Positions 36,957-46,377 are shown, counted from the first letter of the stretch. The stretch is DNA of 64,000 nucleotides from Marichromatium gracile (GCF_004343155.1 NZ_SMDC01000007.1:62001-126000); one strand, 5' to 3'. Made by a program: numbers and translations. The notes: generated by a model not told the origin, from the sequence alone.

Positions 36957-38103
36957 TCCGCCGCTGATCGTCCATGTCATCCACCGGCTCGCCGTCGGCG
37001 GGCTGGAGAACGGACTGGTCAACCTGATCAACCGCACCCCGGAGGGGCGCTATCGTCATGCGATCCTCGCCCTCGAGGGCGTGGATCCTGACTTCCGCGC
37101 GCGCATCGAGCGACCGGTCGAGGTCCACGACCTCGCCAAGCGCCCGGGGCAGGACCTCGGGCTCTATCTGCGGATGTGGCGCGCGCTGCGGCGGCTGCGC
37201 CCGGCGATCGTCCATACCCGTAACCTCGCCACCCTGGAGATGCAGCTCCCGGCGCGATTGGCCGGGGTGGCGCACCGCGTCCACGGCGAGCACGGGCGTG
37301 ACGTCCACGACCTCGACAACACCCGCCGCCGGTATCGCTGGCTGCGCCGTGCCTTCCGTCCGCTGGTCGAGGCCTACATCCCGCTCTCGCGCGAGCTGGC
37401 CGAGTATCTGCGCGAGGATATCGGGGTCGCGCCCGAACGCATCCACACCATCCGCAACGGGGTCGACGAGCAGCGCTTCCGCCCCGCGCGGCCCGACGAG
37501 GAGGCGCGCGCGGTCCTGCCCGCGGGCTTCGCCGGACCGGATGACCTCGTCATCGGCACCGTCGGGCGGCTCGAGCCGGTGAAGGATCAGGCCACCCTGG
37601 TGCGTGCCTTCATCGCCCTGGTGCGCGAGGACCCGGCGCGCGGCGCGCGGTTGCGGCTGGTGCTGATCGGCGACGGCTCGCAGCGCACCCGGCTCGGCGC
37701 CCTGGTCGATGCCGCCGGGCTCGGCGCCCAGGTGTGGTTCGCCGGCAGTCGCGACGATGTGCCGGCCTGTCTGCGCGCGCTCGATCTGTTCGTGCTGCCC
37801 TCGCTCGGCGAGGGCATCTCCAACACCATCCTCGAGGCGATGGCCTCGGGGCTGGCGGTGGTGGCGACCGAGGTCGGCGGCAACGGCGAGCTGGTGGTGG
37901 CCGGGGAGACCGGCGCCCTGGTGCCGCGCGACGACACCCAGGCACTTGCCGCCGCGCTGCGGGGCTATCTCGCCGACCCGGCGCTGGCGCGTACCCAGGG
38001 CGCGGCGGCGCGCTCGCGAATCGAGGCCGAGTTCGGCCTCGGCACCATGGTCGCGCGTTATCTCGAGGTCTATGACGGGCTCCTCGCGGGGCCGGGGGAG
38101 TAG
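36943..38103 (+). CDS. XrtA-associated glycosyltransferase (TIGR03088-like)
   Basis: A 386-residue GT4 glycosyltransferase. The start, IVHVIHRLAVGGLENGLVNLI, is typical of the exosortase A group. HTRNLATLEMQL and VHGEHGRDVHD are further hallmarks, and the C-terminal half shows IGTVGRLEPVKDQATLVRAF and SLGEGISNTILEAMASGLAVVAT with the E-x7-E donor motif. Two in-frame ATGs are adjacent; GGAG suits the second. It is followed 12 bases later by the amidotransferase. Confidence 0.9.
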   Translation: MAENNPPLIVHVIHRLAVGGLENGLVNLINRTPEGRYRHAILALEGVDPDFRARIERPVEVHDLAKRPGQDLGLYLRMWRALRRLRPAIVHTRNLATLEMQLPARLAGVAHRVHGEHGRDVHDLDNTRRRYRWLRRAFRPLVEAYIPLSRELAEYLREDIGVAPERIHTIRNGVDEQRFRPARPDEEARAVLPAGFAGPDDLVIGTVGRLEPVKDQATLVRAFIALVREDPARGARLRLVLIGDGSQRTRLGALVDAAGLGAQVWFAGSRDDVPACLRALDLFVLPSLGEGISNTILEAMASGLAVVATEVGGNGELVVAGETGALVPRDDTQALAAALRGYLADPALARTQGAAARSRIEAEFGLGTMVARYLEVYDGLLAGPGE

Positions 38104-38114
38104 GACAGTCCATC

Positions 38115-40016
38115 ATGTGCGGAATCGCAGGCATCTTCGATACCCGGGGACCGGGGCCGATCGACCCCGAGCTGCTCGGGCGGATGAACGAGGCGCAGCA
38201 TCATCGCGGCCCGGACGACGGCGGGGTCCACATCGAGCCCGGGGTGGGGCTGGCGCACCGACGTCTGTCGATCATCGACCTCTCCGGCGGGCATCAGCCG
38301 CTGTTCAACGAGGACGAGACCGTCGCCGTGGTGTTCAACGGCGAGATCTACAACTTCCAGGAACTGGCCGCCGAGCTGCGCGCCGCCGGGCACCGCTTCC
38401 GCACCCACAGCGACACCGAGGTGATCGTCCATGCCTGGGAGGCCTGGGGCGAGGCCTGTGTCGAGCGCTTTCGCGGCATGTTCGCCTTCGCCATCTGGGA
38501 TCGCGGACGCGAGACCCTGTTCCTCGCCCGTGACCGGCTCGGCATCAAGCCGCTGCACTACGCGCTGCTCGACGACGGCCGGCTGCTGTTCGGCTCCGAG
38601 CTGAAGGCGCTGCTGGTCGACCCGACGCTGCCGCGCGCGCTCGACCCCCAGGCGATCGAGGAATACTTCGGCTTCGGCTATATCCCCGATCCACGCACCA
38701 TCTTCGGCGCGGTGCGCAAGCTCGAACCCGGTCATACCCTGACCCTGCGCCGGGGCCGCACGGTGCCGCCGCAGCCGCGCCGCTACTGGGACCTGGATTT
38801 CGCCGACAACGGCGTGCGCGATCTCGACGGCGCCGGCGAGGAGCTCATCGAGCGGCTGCGCGAGGCGGTGCGTATCCGTCTGATCTCCGAGGTGCCGCTC
38901 GGTGCCTTCCTCTCCGGCGGGGTCGACTCCAGCGCGGTGGTGGCGATGATGGCCGGGCTCTCCGAGCAGCCGGTCAACACCTGCTCGATCTCCTTCGGCG
39001 ATCCGCGCTACAACGAGTCGCGCTATGCCGAGCAGGTGGCCGGGCGCTTCGCCACCCGGCACCTGGTCGAATCGGTCGACCCCGACGATTTCGCCCTGCT
39101 CGAACGGCTCTCGGCGCTCTACGACGAGCCCTATGCCGACAGCTCGGCGCTGCCGACCTATCGTGTCTGCGAGCTGGCGCGCAAGCGCGTGACCGTCTGT
39201 CTCTCCGGTGACGGCGGCGACGAGAGCCTCGCCGGCTATCGCCGCTATCGCTGGCATCTCTACGAGGAACGGCTGCGGCGGTTGTTGCCGCAGGGGATGC
39301 GCGGGCCGCTGTTCGGGCTGCTCGGGCGGGTCTATCCCAAGGCCGACTGGGCGCCCAAGGTGCTGCGCGCCAAGTCGACCTTCCAGGCGCTGGCGCGCGA
39401 CTCGCTCGAGGGCTATTTCGAGAGCGTCTCGATCCTTGGCGACGGGCTGCGTCAGTCGCTGTTCTCGGCCGATTTCAGGCGCGAGTTACAGGGCTATCGC
39501 GCCGTCGAGGTGCTGCGTCGTCATGCCGAACGCGCCCCTGATCATCCGCTCTCGCGGGTGCAGTATCTCGACCTCAAGACCTATCTCCCCGGCGACATCC
39601 TCACCAAGGTCGATCGCGCCAGCATGGCCCACGGGCTGGAGGTGCGGGTGCCGATCCTCGACCACCAGCTGCTCGAGTGGAGCGCCGGGCTCGCCCCCGG
39701 CCTCAAGCTCTCCGGGCGCGAGGGCAAGTATGTGTTCAAGCGCGCGCTCGAGCGCCATCTCGACCCGGAGATCCTCTATCGTCCGAAGATGGGCTTCGCG
39801 GTGCCGCTCTCGGCCTGGTTCCGCGGGCCGCTGCGCGAGCAGGTGCGCGAGACCCTGCTCGGCGACCGGCTCGCCGACACCGGGCTGTTCGACAGCAAGC
39901 AGCTCGCCTGGATCGTCGACCAGCATCAGTCGGGGATGCGCGAGTTCAGTCCGGCGATCTGGAGTCTGTTCATGTTCGCCGCATTCCACCGGCGGGTGAT
40001 CGACGGCGAGGGCTGA
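38115..40016 (+). CDS. XrtA/PEP-CTERM system amidotransferase (asparagine synthetase-like)
   Basis: A 633-residue class II glutamine amidotransferase fused to an asparagine synthetase-like domain. Cys2 in MCGIAGIF is the nucleophile. RGPDDGG and FNGEIYNF belong to the glutaminase half, and AFLSGGVDSSAVVAMMA is the ATP pyrophosphatase loop. TIGR03108-type members accompany exosortase A and probably amidate a sugar carboxylate of the polysaccharide rather than making asparagine. It is the last gene of the long plus-strand exosortase run, and the convergent tRNA-Leu follows 52 bases later. Confidence 0.9.
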   Translation: MCGIAGIFDTRGPGPIDPELLGRMNEAQHHRGPDDGGVHIEPGVGLAHRRLSIIDLSGGHQPLFNEDETVAVVFNGEIYNFQELAAELRAAGHRFRTHSDTEVIVHAWEAWGEACVERFRGMFAFAIWDRGRETLFLARDRLGIKPLHYALLDDGRLLFGSELKALLVDPTLPRALDPQAIEEYFGFGYIPDPRTIFGAVRKLEPGHTLTLRRGRTVPPQPRRYWDLDFADNGVRDLDGAGEELIERLREAVRIRLISEVPLGAFLSGGVDSSAVVAMMAGLSEQPVNTCSISFGDPRYNESRYAEQVAGRFATRHLVESVDPDDFALLERLSALYDEPYADSSALPTYRVCELARKRVTVCLSGDGGDESLAGYRRYRWHLYEERLRRLLPQGMRGPLFGLLGRVYPKADWAPKVLRAKSTFQALARDSLEGYFESVSILGDGLRQSLFSADFRRELQGYRAVEVLRRHAERAPDHPLSRVQYLDLKTYLPGDILTKVDRASMAHGLEVRVPILDHQLLEWSAGLAPGLKLSGREGKYVFKRALERHLDPEILYRPKMGFAVPLSAWFRGPLREQVRETLLGDRLADTGLFDSKQLAWIVDQHQSGMREFSPAIWSLFMFAAFHRRVIDGEG

Positions 40017-40068
40017 GGGAGATCCCGGTCGGCCATCGCCGGTGGGACAAGGAAGAGAGGAGGGAGGC

Positions 40069-40153
<85 letters not shown>

Positions 40154-40162
40154 AAGCGCATC

Positions 40163-40193
40163 ATTCTATACCGAATCCACCGCGAGATTAAAC
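40163..40193 (-). promoter_or_regulatory. Probable sigma-70 promoter of tRNA-Leu
   Basis: On the minus strand, TATAGAAT (40163-40170) ends 9 bases before the mature tRNA end and works as a -10. TTAATC lies about 17 bases upstream of TAGAAT as a poor -35. The -35 touches the sox terminator hairpin. Confidence 0.5.
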
Positions 40194-40219
40194 GGGCGCC
40201 GATCGCCATCGGCGCCCGT
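40186..40219 (-). terminator. Terminator of the soxXAKL transcript
   Basis: A perfect 12-bp stem, ACGGGCGCCGAT pairing with ATCGGCGCCCGT around CGCC (40192-40219), begins 5 bases after the soxL stop. On the minus strand it is followed by TTTAAT, a short T-rich tract, so it is probably an intrinsic terminator. Confidence 0.75.
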
Positions 40220-40224
40220 GTCGT

Positions 40225-40896
40225 TCAGGGCGTGACCGTGGTCAGGCCGACGCTCACCCAGTCCTGCATCCCGCCGCGATACCACTTGAGCTTGTGCAGC
40301 GGATAGCCGATCTCGACCAGGTTCTTGATGTTGGCGGTCGACTGCGGGCACCAGATGCCGTTGCAGAACAGCACCAGGGTCTTGGCCTCGCCGAAGTCCC
40401 AGCCGCCCCCGGCCAGTGGTTCGGCGGCGAAGGTGTCGGCCAACACGTGGTGGAAGGTGTCGGCCTCGGTGGGGGTCTCGAAGGTGCCGGCGTTGTCGCG
40501 GCTGATGGTGTTCCAGGGGATGTTGACCGATCCCGGGATGGTGCCGCGCAGTACCCAGTCCGGGGTGCGCGAGTCGACCACCAGGATGTTGTCGTCGCCC
40601 TGCTCGATGCGCTTGAGATAGTCGAGCAGCTCCAGCTCGCCGATGGTCTCGACGCCGGGGACGGCGACCATCGGCTGGACGCAGAAGGGCGGGCAGCCGC
40701 GATCTGTCTTCTGGAACGCCTCGGGCAGGGTCGCGTCGCGGTCGTGACCGCGGGCGATGGTGACGCTCTCGCCCTGGTGGGTGACGGTGACCGATTCGAT
40801 CTCGGGGGAGATCCGGTTCTCGGCGGCCGGTGCGGCGGTGGCGACGCCGAGCGCGCCGGTCAGCGCGACCAGGATCAGGGTGCTGTTCGCGTGCAT
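40225..40896 (-). CDS. soxL: SoxL, periplasmic rhodanese-like protein
   Basis: A 223-residue protein with a signal peptide (1-25, ending APAAE). The rhodanese-like fold shows NILVVDSRTPDWVLRGTIPGSVNIPW and the active-site loop VLFCNGIWCPQS, with Cys178 the likely persulfide carrier and Cys183 next to it. In Allochromatium vinosum SoxL is needed for full thiosulfate oxidation, probably handling sulfane sulfur. Two extra cysteines (68, 72) form CPPFC. It is last in the soxXAKL operon, 15 bases after soxK. Confidence 0.9.
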   Translation of the reverse strand: MHANSTLILVALTGALGVATAAPAAENRISPEIESVTVTHQGESVTIARGHDRDATLPEAFQKTDRGCPPFCVQPMVAVPGVETIGELELLDYLKRIEQGDDNILVVDSRTPDWVLRGTIPGSVNIPWNTISRDNAGTFETPTEADTFHHVLADTFAAEPLAGGGWDFGEAKTLVLFCNGIWCPQSTANIKNLVEIGYPLHKLKWYRGGMQDWVSVGLTTVTP

Positions 40897-40911
40897 GGAG
40901 GTCTCCTGGGC

Positions 40912-41457
40912 TCAGGGTTGGCGGATATAGTCGGGGAAGTCGGCGTCGCGCTCGCGCAGCGCCTGCGCGTGACCGAGTTCGCCCTGGCGGCGGGCGCGTT
41001 CGGCGAGCGCGATGGCGGCCTCAAAGTCACCGGCGCGGGCCAGTCCCTGCGCTTCGGCGATCAGTTTGGCGGTGTCGCGCCACTCGCCGCCGACCGCGTC
41101 GGCGCGCGCGCGTGCGGCCTCGGCCGCGGCGATCGCCGCCTCGGCTGCGGCGGCGCCGGGCTCGGTCTCGTCGCGTTGCGTCTGTTCGTAGGCATGGGTG
41201 TCCTGGGCGATCGCCTGCTCGGCGATCCGCACCGCCTTGGTGTATTGGCGCGAGGGCAGCAGTCCCGCCGCGCGTTCGATCAGCGCCGCGGTCTCGTCGA
41301 CCTCGGCCCCGGCCTCGACGGCGCGTTCGTGAGCGGCGCGCGCCGCGGCGATCGCCGCCTCGGCCTCGCTGCGGTGGGTGGCCCAGGCGGGTGCGATCAT
41401 CAGTGTGGTGAGCGCCAGAACGAGGGTGAAGCGGGCGCGGGTGCGAAATGGCGTCAT
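40912..41457 (-). CDS. soxK: SoxK, SoxXA-binding protein
   Basis: A 181-residue periplasmic protein with a signal peptide (MTPFRTRARFTLVLALTTL..., cleaved near ATHRS). The mature part is an alanine-rich helical protein (AEAAIAAARAAHERAVEAGAE and a second similar stretch EAARARADAVGGEWRDTAKLI), so an internal duplication is likely. It binds SoxXA and makes the three-subunit SoxAXK cytochrome complex. Low complexity makes homology by eye weaker than for its neighbours, but its position between soxA and soxL is exact. Confidence 0.85.
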   Translation of the reverse strand: MTPFRTRARFTLVLALTTLMIAPAWATHRSEAEAAIAAARAAHERAVEAGAEVDETAALIERAAGLLPSRQYTKAVRIAEQAIAQDTHAYEQTQRDETEPGAAAAEAAIAAAEAARARADAVGGEWRDTAKLIAEAQGLARAGDFEAAIALAERARRQGELGHAQALRERDADFPDYIRQP

Positions 41458-41488
41458 GCCGTCATCTCCTCTGGTGCGTGGGCCGGGA

Positions 41489-42328
41489 TCATTTGCGCGC
41501 GCCCGGGCCGTTGAGCGGCAGACCGTTGTTCATGTAGGTCATGAAGAACTCCAGGTTGCGATATTCCTCGCCCTGGGCGGGGAAGGCCTTGGCGCGGACC
41601 TGCTCGTTGCAGCCGCTGAAGCGGCGGTGCAGGGTGCCCATCTCGCCCCACTTGGAGCGATAGACCGGGAAATGGGTGGTGTGGCCGTAGGCGGGACTGA
41701 GGATCTCGGTGCGCAGCGTGGTGCCCGAATTGCCCATATGGCAGTGGCTGCAGGCGAAGTTGAGCTGGCCGCGACGGGCGAAATAGAACTGTCTGCCCTG
41801 TTCGTAGGCGGCCAGCGCGCGGGGGTCGTCCTCGGGGATCTCGACGGCGGTGATCTGGCCGCGCGAGGCGAAGGCGATGTAGGCGACCAGGTCGGCGATC
41901 GGGCCCTTCTTGTACTTCAGCGGTGGCTCGTCGTTGGCCGCGCGGCAGTCGTTGAGCGCCAGCGGCAGGGTGATCACCATGCCGCGCTCGCGGTCCCAGT
42001 GCGGATAGCGCCCGGCGATCGCCGGCCCGTCGGGGAAGCAGTCGGCATAGCCCTGGCCGTTGGCGAAGGGGGTGTTCCACATCTCCTCGCCCTTGCTGAG
42101 GGCGGTCTCGTAGGGGGGGAATTCCTCGATCGCCTCCCAGTTCTCGCGCCCGACCGGGTCGAGTGCGTAGGCGCCGTTGATGAAGTCCTCGGTGGCGATG
42201 GCGGGGAAGCGGGTCTCGAAATACTGCTGGAAGGCGGCGCGGTCCTCCTCGGGACCGGCCGCGACCGGGGCGGCGAGCAGTGCGCCGGCGAGCAGCGCCA
42301 GGGCGCGATGGCTGGTCTTGGCTGTCAT
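41489..42328 (-). CDS. soxA: SoxA, monoheme sulfur-oxidising cytochrome c subunit
   Basis: A 279-residue periplasmic diheme-derived cytochrome with a single CSHCH heme site (Cys193 to His197). Cys240 in RRFSGCNEQVRAK is the modified cysteine that serves as axial ligand and, as a persulfide, accepts thiosulfate. Cys97 and Cys128 can form the structural disulfide left from the lost heme. A signal peptide covers residues 1-24. With SoxX it joins thiosulfate to the SoxYZ carrier; soxYZ is not in this window. GGAGG precedes the ATG. Confidence 0.95.
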   Translation of the reverse strand: MTAKTSHRALALLAGALLAAPVAAGPEEDRAAFQQYFETRFPAIATEDFINGAYALDPVGRENWEAIEEFPPYETALSKGEEMWNTPFANGQGYADCFPDGPAIAGRYPHWDRERGMVITLPLALNDCRAANDEPPLKYKKGPIADLVAYIAFASRGQITAVEIPEDDPRALAAYEQGRQFYFARRGQLNFACSHCHMGNSGTTLRTEILSPAYGHTTHFPVYRSKWGEMGTLHRRFSGCNEQVRAKAFPAQGEEYRNLEFFMTYMNNGLPLNGPGARK

Positions 42329-42369
42329 GCGTGCTCCTCCGTGTCGGGTGGCTGCGGTGCCGTGATCCT

Positions 42370-42750
42370 CTATAGCGACCAGACGAACTCGACCACATCG
42401 GCGAATTCCCGCTCGGTGAGGATCTCGTGCTTGCCGAAGGGCGGCATCACCACCTCGGGGTTCTGCGCCGTGGGGTCCCAGATCTGTTCGGCGAGCGCGC
42501 GTTTGCTCGGGTAGCGGGTCTGCATGGCGATCAGTATCGGGCCGATGGCGCCAGGGCTCTCGGCGCCGGCGATCACGTGGCAGGCGACGCAATTGCCCTT
42601 GGCGCGCGTGGTGGCGACGATGCGCCCGGCCTCGATGTCGCCCTCGAGCGTGAGGTCGGAGGGCATTTCGGCCCGCGTCGGCGCGGTGCCGAGCGCCAGG
42701 GTGAGCGAGAGTGCGGTCAGCACCAGCCTGGGGTGCGGGGACGAGCTCAT
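42370..42750 (-). CDS. soxX: SoxX, cytochrome c subunit of the SoxAXK complex
   Basis: A 126-residue small c-type cytochrome with a signal peptide (cleaved near residue 27, TRAEM). The heme motif is CVACH (Cys54 to His58), and VVMPPFG supplies the methionine ligand. It receives electrons from SoxA during thiosulfate coupling to SoxYZ. AGGAGG lies seven bases before the ATG. It is the first gene of the minus-strand soxXAKL operon. Confidence 0.95.
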   Translation of the reverse strand: MSSSPHPRLVLTALSLTLALGTAPTRAEMPSDLTLEGDIEAGRIVATTRAKGNCVACHVIAGAESPGAIGPILIAMQTRYPSKRALAEQIWDPTAQNPEVVMPPFGKHEILTEREFADVVEFVWSL

Positions 42751-43084
42751 GCGGGGCCTCCTGGATCTCCGTTGGTGACGGTGGTGGTCTGGGGCGGCCA
42801 GGGGCGTGATCGTCGGCGATCCGGTCGAGCGTCGGTGGTGTCGCGCGCATCGTGGAGCGGTGCGCGCCGGGTCGAACGGTACCGGATGTCTTCTATGGTT
42901 ATTGTGTGCGCCGCCCCGTGCGCCGAAAGTGAAGGTGACGACCGGTGTTTTCAATCTCGTCGTGACACCTTCGATGTCGTCGCGGGGTGTCTTGCAATCG
43001 TGGCGGGAGCGCCGATTTCTTTGTCTTGTTAGTCGGCACGGCCCGATGCCGAGCCCGAGAGAACCCAGCAGGAGGACATCCCCG
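42751..43084. other. Divergent sox intergenic region
   Basis: About 330 bases between soxX (minus) and soxB (plus). It must hold both promoters; I see only poor sigma-70-like boxes and no palindrome strong enough to name an operator. AGGAGG at 43070-43075 is the soxB ribosome-binding site. No gene is present. Confidence 0.5.
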
Positions 43085-44866
43085 ATGACCCTGTCGCGAC
43101 GTGACTTCGTGCGCCTGCTCGCCCTCGCGGGCGCCGCCGGCATGCTCCCGCTCAGCGCCCGCGCCGCGCGGCGCATCCCCGCCGATCCCTACGACCTGCC
43201 GGTCTTCGGCAACCTCCGGCTGCTCCACATCACCGACACCCATGCCCAGCTCAACCCGGTCTACTACCGCGAGCCCAACGTCAACCTCGGGCTGGGGGCG
43301 GCGCGTGGGCGAGCGCCGCACCTGGTCGGGCAGGCGCTGCTCGATCACTTCGGGGTCGCACCGGGGGGGCTCGAGGCCCATGCGCTGACCTATCTCGACT
43401 ATGCCGAGCAGGCCGAGCGCTTCGGCCGGGTCGGCGGCTTTGCCCAGCTGCGTACCCTGGTCGAGCGGCTGCGCGCCGAGCGCGGGCGCGAGGCCACCCT
43501 GCTGCTCGACGGCGGCGACACCTGGCAGGGCTCGGGGACGGCTTACTGGACCCGTGGGCGCGACATGGTCGGCGCCTGCAACCTGCTCGGCGTCGACGTG
43601 ATGACCGGGCACTGGGAGTTCACCTATCGCGATGCCGAGGTGATCGACAACATCGCCGCCTTCGCCGGCGACTTCGTCGCGCAGAACGTCAAGGTGCGCG
43701 AGGAGGCGCTGTTCGACTATCGCTTCGAGGACTTCGCCGGCTTCGACGAGGACCTCGGGCTGGCCTTCGACCCCTATGTGATCCGCGAGGCCGGCGGGGT
43801 GCGGGTGGCGGTGATCGGCCAGGCCTTCCCCTATACCCCGATCGCCAATCCGAGCCGATTCATCCCCGACTGGACCTTCGGCATCCAGGAGGGGCGGCTG
43901 CAGGAGATCGTCGATCGGGTGCGTGAGCGCGAGCGCCCGGCGCTGGTGGTGCTGCTCTCGCACAACGGCATGGACGTCGATCTCAAGCTCGCCTCGCGGG
44001 TGCGCGGCATCGATCTGATCCTCGGCGGTCACACCCACGACGGCGTGCCCGCGCCGCAGGTGGTCGACAACCCGGGCGGGCGCACCCTGGTGACCAACGC
44101 CGGCTCCAACGGCAAGTTCCTCGGGGTGATGGACCTCGATGTCGGCCCGGGGGGGCTGCGCGACTTCCGCTATCGGCTGCTGCCGGTGTTCTCCGACCTG
44201 ATCGCGCCCGATCCGGAGATGACCGACTATATCGCCGGGGTGCGTGCACCCTATCGCGCGCGCCTCGAAGAGCCCCTGGCGGTGGCCGGGCAGACGCTGT
44301 ATCGTCGCGGCAACTTCAACGGCACCTTCGACCAGCTCATCTGCGATGCGCTGCGCACGGTCAAGGACGCCGAGATCGCTCTCTCGCCCGGGTTCCGCTG
44401 GGGAACCACCCTGCTGCCGGGCCAGACCATCACCATGGAACACGTGCTCGACCAGACCTGCATCACCTACCCCGAGACCTATCGGCGCGAGATGACCGGC
44501 GCCGAGCTCAAGGCCATCCTCGAGGACGTCTGCGACAACCTCTTCAACCCCGATCCCTATGTCCAGCAGGGCGGCGACATGGTGCGTAGCGGCGGGCTCG
44601 ACTATGTCTGCGAGCCGGGCGCGGCGATCGGCTCGCGGATCCGGTCGCTGCGTCTCGCCGACGGCACCCCCATCGAGGCCGACAGGCGCTATGTGGTGGC
44701 CGGCTGGGCGAGCGTCGGCGCCCAGGCCGAGGGCGAGCCGATCTGGGAGACGGTGGCGACCTATCTGCGCGATCGCGAGCGGATCGACATCGCCCGGCTC
44801 GAGACCCCACGTCTCGCCGGTGTCGCCGACAACCCCGGCATCGCCGATTATCCAGGAGAGGTTTAG
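43085..44866 (+). CDS. soxB: SoxB, thiosulfohydrolase
   Basis: A 593-residue periplasmic dimanganese hydrolase of the 5'-nucleotidase family. The Tat signal is SRRDFVRLLALAGAAG (residues 4-19). The metal motifs are LHITDTHAQL (Asp51, His53), GDTWQGSG, LSHNGMDVD and GGHTHDG. SoxB releases sulfate from the thiosulfate-derived group on SoxY. A longer frame begins at 42806, but the ATG at 43085 has AGGAGG at the right distance and gives the Tat signal. It is divergent from soxXAKL, as in Allochromatium. Its TAG stop shares one base with the GTG of the next gene. Confidence 0.95.
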   Translation: MTLSRRDFVRLLALAGAAGMLPLSARAARRIPADPYDLPVFGNLRLLHITDTHAQLNPVYYREPNVNLGLGAARGRAPHLVGQALLDHFGVAPGGLEAHALTYLDYAEQAERFGRVGGFAQLRTLVERLRAERGREATLLLDGGDTWQGSGTAYWTRGRDMVGACNLLGVDVMTGHWEFTYRDAEVIDNIAAFAGDFVAQNVKVREEALFDYRFEDFAGFDEDLGLAFDPYVIREAGGVRVAVIGQAFPYTPIANPSRFIPDWTFGIQEGRLQEIVDRVRERERPALVVLLSHNGMDVDLKLASRVRGIDLILGGHTHDGVPAPQVVDNPGGRTLVTNAGSNGKFLGVMDLDVGPGGLRDFRYRLLPVFSDLIAPDPEMTDYIAGVRAPYRARLEEPLAVAGQTLYRRGNFNGTFDQLICDALRTVKDAEIALSPGFRWGTTLLPGQTITMEHVLDQTCITYPETYRREMTGAELKAILEDVCDNLFNPDPYVQQGGDMVRSGGLDYVCEPGAAIGSRIRSLRLADGTPIEADRRYVVAGWASVGAQAEGEPIWETVATYLRDRERIDIARLETPRLAGVADNPGIADYPGEV

Positions 44867-46374
44867 TGCGTGATGGCAGTGGGCGCGTCGCGGTGTGGCG
44901 CGCAGCGGGTGCGGTGCTGGCCGTGGGTTGGAGCGGTGCGGCCAGCGCCGAGCCGGTGGCGGGGTTGATCGAGCCAGCGTGGCTGATCGGACCGTTGTTG
45001 CTGCTGGTGGTGACCTTCTTGATCTGGAATCGGCGACTGCGTCGCGAGGTCGTACAGCGGCGTGCCGCCGAGCAGGCGTTGCGGCGCTATCGCCAGGTGG
45101 TCTCGGCGACCCAGGACTCGATCTCGCTGATCGACCGCAATGCCGTCTATCTGCTGGTCAACGAGTCGTATCTGCGCATCTTCGAGCGTCGCTATGACGA
45201 CATCGTCGGCCATTCGGCCCGCGAGCTGCTCGGCGCCGAGACCTTCGAGCGCGTGGTGGCGCCGCGGTTGGCGCGCTGTCTGGCCGGCGAGACGGTCAAC
45301 TATCAGGCCTGGTTCGAGCGGCCCAGCACCGGGCGCTGTTATCTCGACGTGATCTATGCCCCTTACCGCGATCAGGGCACGGAGATCGACGGCGTACTGG
45401 TCAGCGTGCGCGACATCACCGAGCGGCGCCGTGCCGAGGAGGCGCGCCAGCTCGCCGCCAACGTCTTCACCCATGCCCGCGAGGGCATCGTCATCACCGA
45501 CCCGCAGGGGGTCATCGTCGACCTGAATGCCGCCTTCGTCGAGATCACCGGCGAGTCGCGCGAGACCCTGCTCGGTCGCCGTCCGGCGGTGCTCGAGTCC
45601 GGCGCCGGGCTGCTCGGTGGCAGCGATGCCGTCACCGTCGAGGCGATCTGGACGACCCTGGCCGATCAGGGCCACTGGGAGGGCGAGTTCTGGGGCCGAC
45701 GACGCGGCGGCGAGAGCTATGTGGCGATGATCACCATGACCGCGGTCGGCGACGAGGCGGGCGCGTTGCAGCACTATGTCCTGCTCTATCACGACATCAC
45801 CGCGCTCAAGCTGCAACAGCGCAGGCTCGAACAGGCGGCGCACTACGACGGCCTCACCGGGCTGCCCAACCGCGCGCTGCTGTTCGATCGGCTCGAGCAG
45901 GCGATGACTCAGGTGCAGCGACGTGGCGGCACCCTGGCGCTGGTCTATTTCGACCTCGACGGCTTCAAGGCGGTCAACGACGGGCTCGGCCACGAGGCCG
46001 GCGACCGTCTGCTCGCCGGCCTCGCCGTGCGGATGCGCGGGGTGTTGCGCGAGGGCGATACCGTCGCCCGGCTCGGCGGTGACGAGTTCGTCGCCGTGCT
46101 GCTCGATCCGGGCGGGATCGCCGAACTCGCGCCGCTGCTCGATCGTCTGCTCGAGGCGCTCTCGCGCCCCATGCCGATCACCGATCACCTGGTGCAGGTC
46201 TCGGCCAGCCTCGGCGTCAGTTGCTTCAAGCAGGGCGACGAGACCACCCCGGATCTGCTGCTGCGCCGCGCCGATCAGGCGATGTATCAGGCCAAGCTCG
46301 CCGGCAAGGGGCGCTATCGCTTCTTCACCCCGGGGGTCGACGACGCCCCGCGCCGTCACGCGCTCGCCGGCTGA
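44866..46374 (+). CDS. Membrane diguanylate cyclase with two PAS domains
   Basis: A 502-residue protein. Two hydrophobic segments near the N-terminus (about 8-24 and 32-48) are followed by PAS domains at about 75-185 (ending SVRDITERRRAEEA) and 195-310, then a GGDEF domain. The active site is GGDEF at residues 404-408, and REGD five residues before it is the inhibitory c-di-GMP site RxxD. It should make c-di-GMP in response to its PAS domains. The GTG start overlaps the soxB stop, with AGGAG in front, so its synthesis follows that of SoxB. A functional link between thiosulfate oxidation and c-di-GMP is inferred. Confidence 0.88.
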   Translation: MRDGSGRVAVWRAAGAVLAVGWSGAASAEPVAGLIEPAWLIGPLLLLVVTFLIWNRRLRREVVQRRAAEQALRRYRQVVSATQDSISLIDRNAVYLLVNESYLRIFERRYDDIVGHSARELLGAETFERVVAPRLARCLAGETVNYQAWFERPSTGRCYLDVIYAPYRDQGTEIDGVLVSVRDITERRRAEEARQLAANVFTHAREGIVITDPQGVIVDLNAAFVEITGESRETLLGRRPAVLESGAGLLGGSDAVTVEAIWTTLADQGHWEGEFWGRRRGGESYVAMITMTAVGDEAGALQHYVLLYHDITALKLQQRRLEQAAHYDGLTGLPNRALLFDRLEQAMTQVQRRGGTLALVYFDLDGFKAVNDGLGHEAGDRLLAGLAVRMRGVLREGDTVARLGGDEFVAVLLDPGGIAELAPLLDRLLEALSRPMPITDHLVQVSASLGVSCFKQGDETTPDLLLRRADQAMYQAKLAGKGRYRFFTPGVDDAPRRHALAG

Positions 46375-46377
46375 GGC

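Noticed and set aside
42806..43084. N-terminal extension of SoxB to 42806
   Set aside because: It would bury the Tat signal and ignores the AGGAGG placed for the ATG at 43085.
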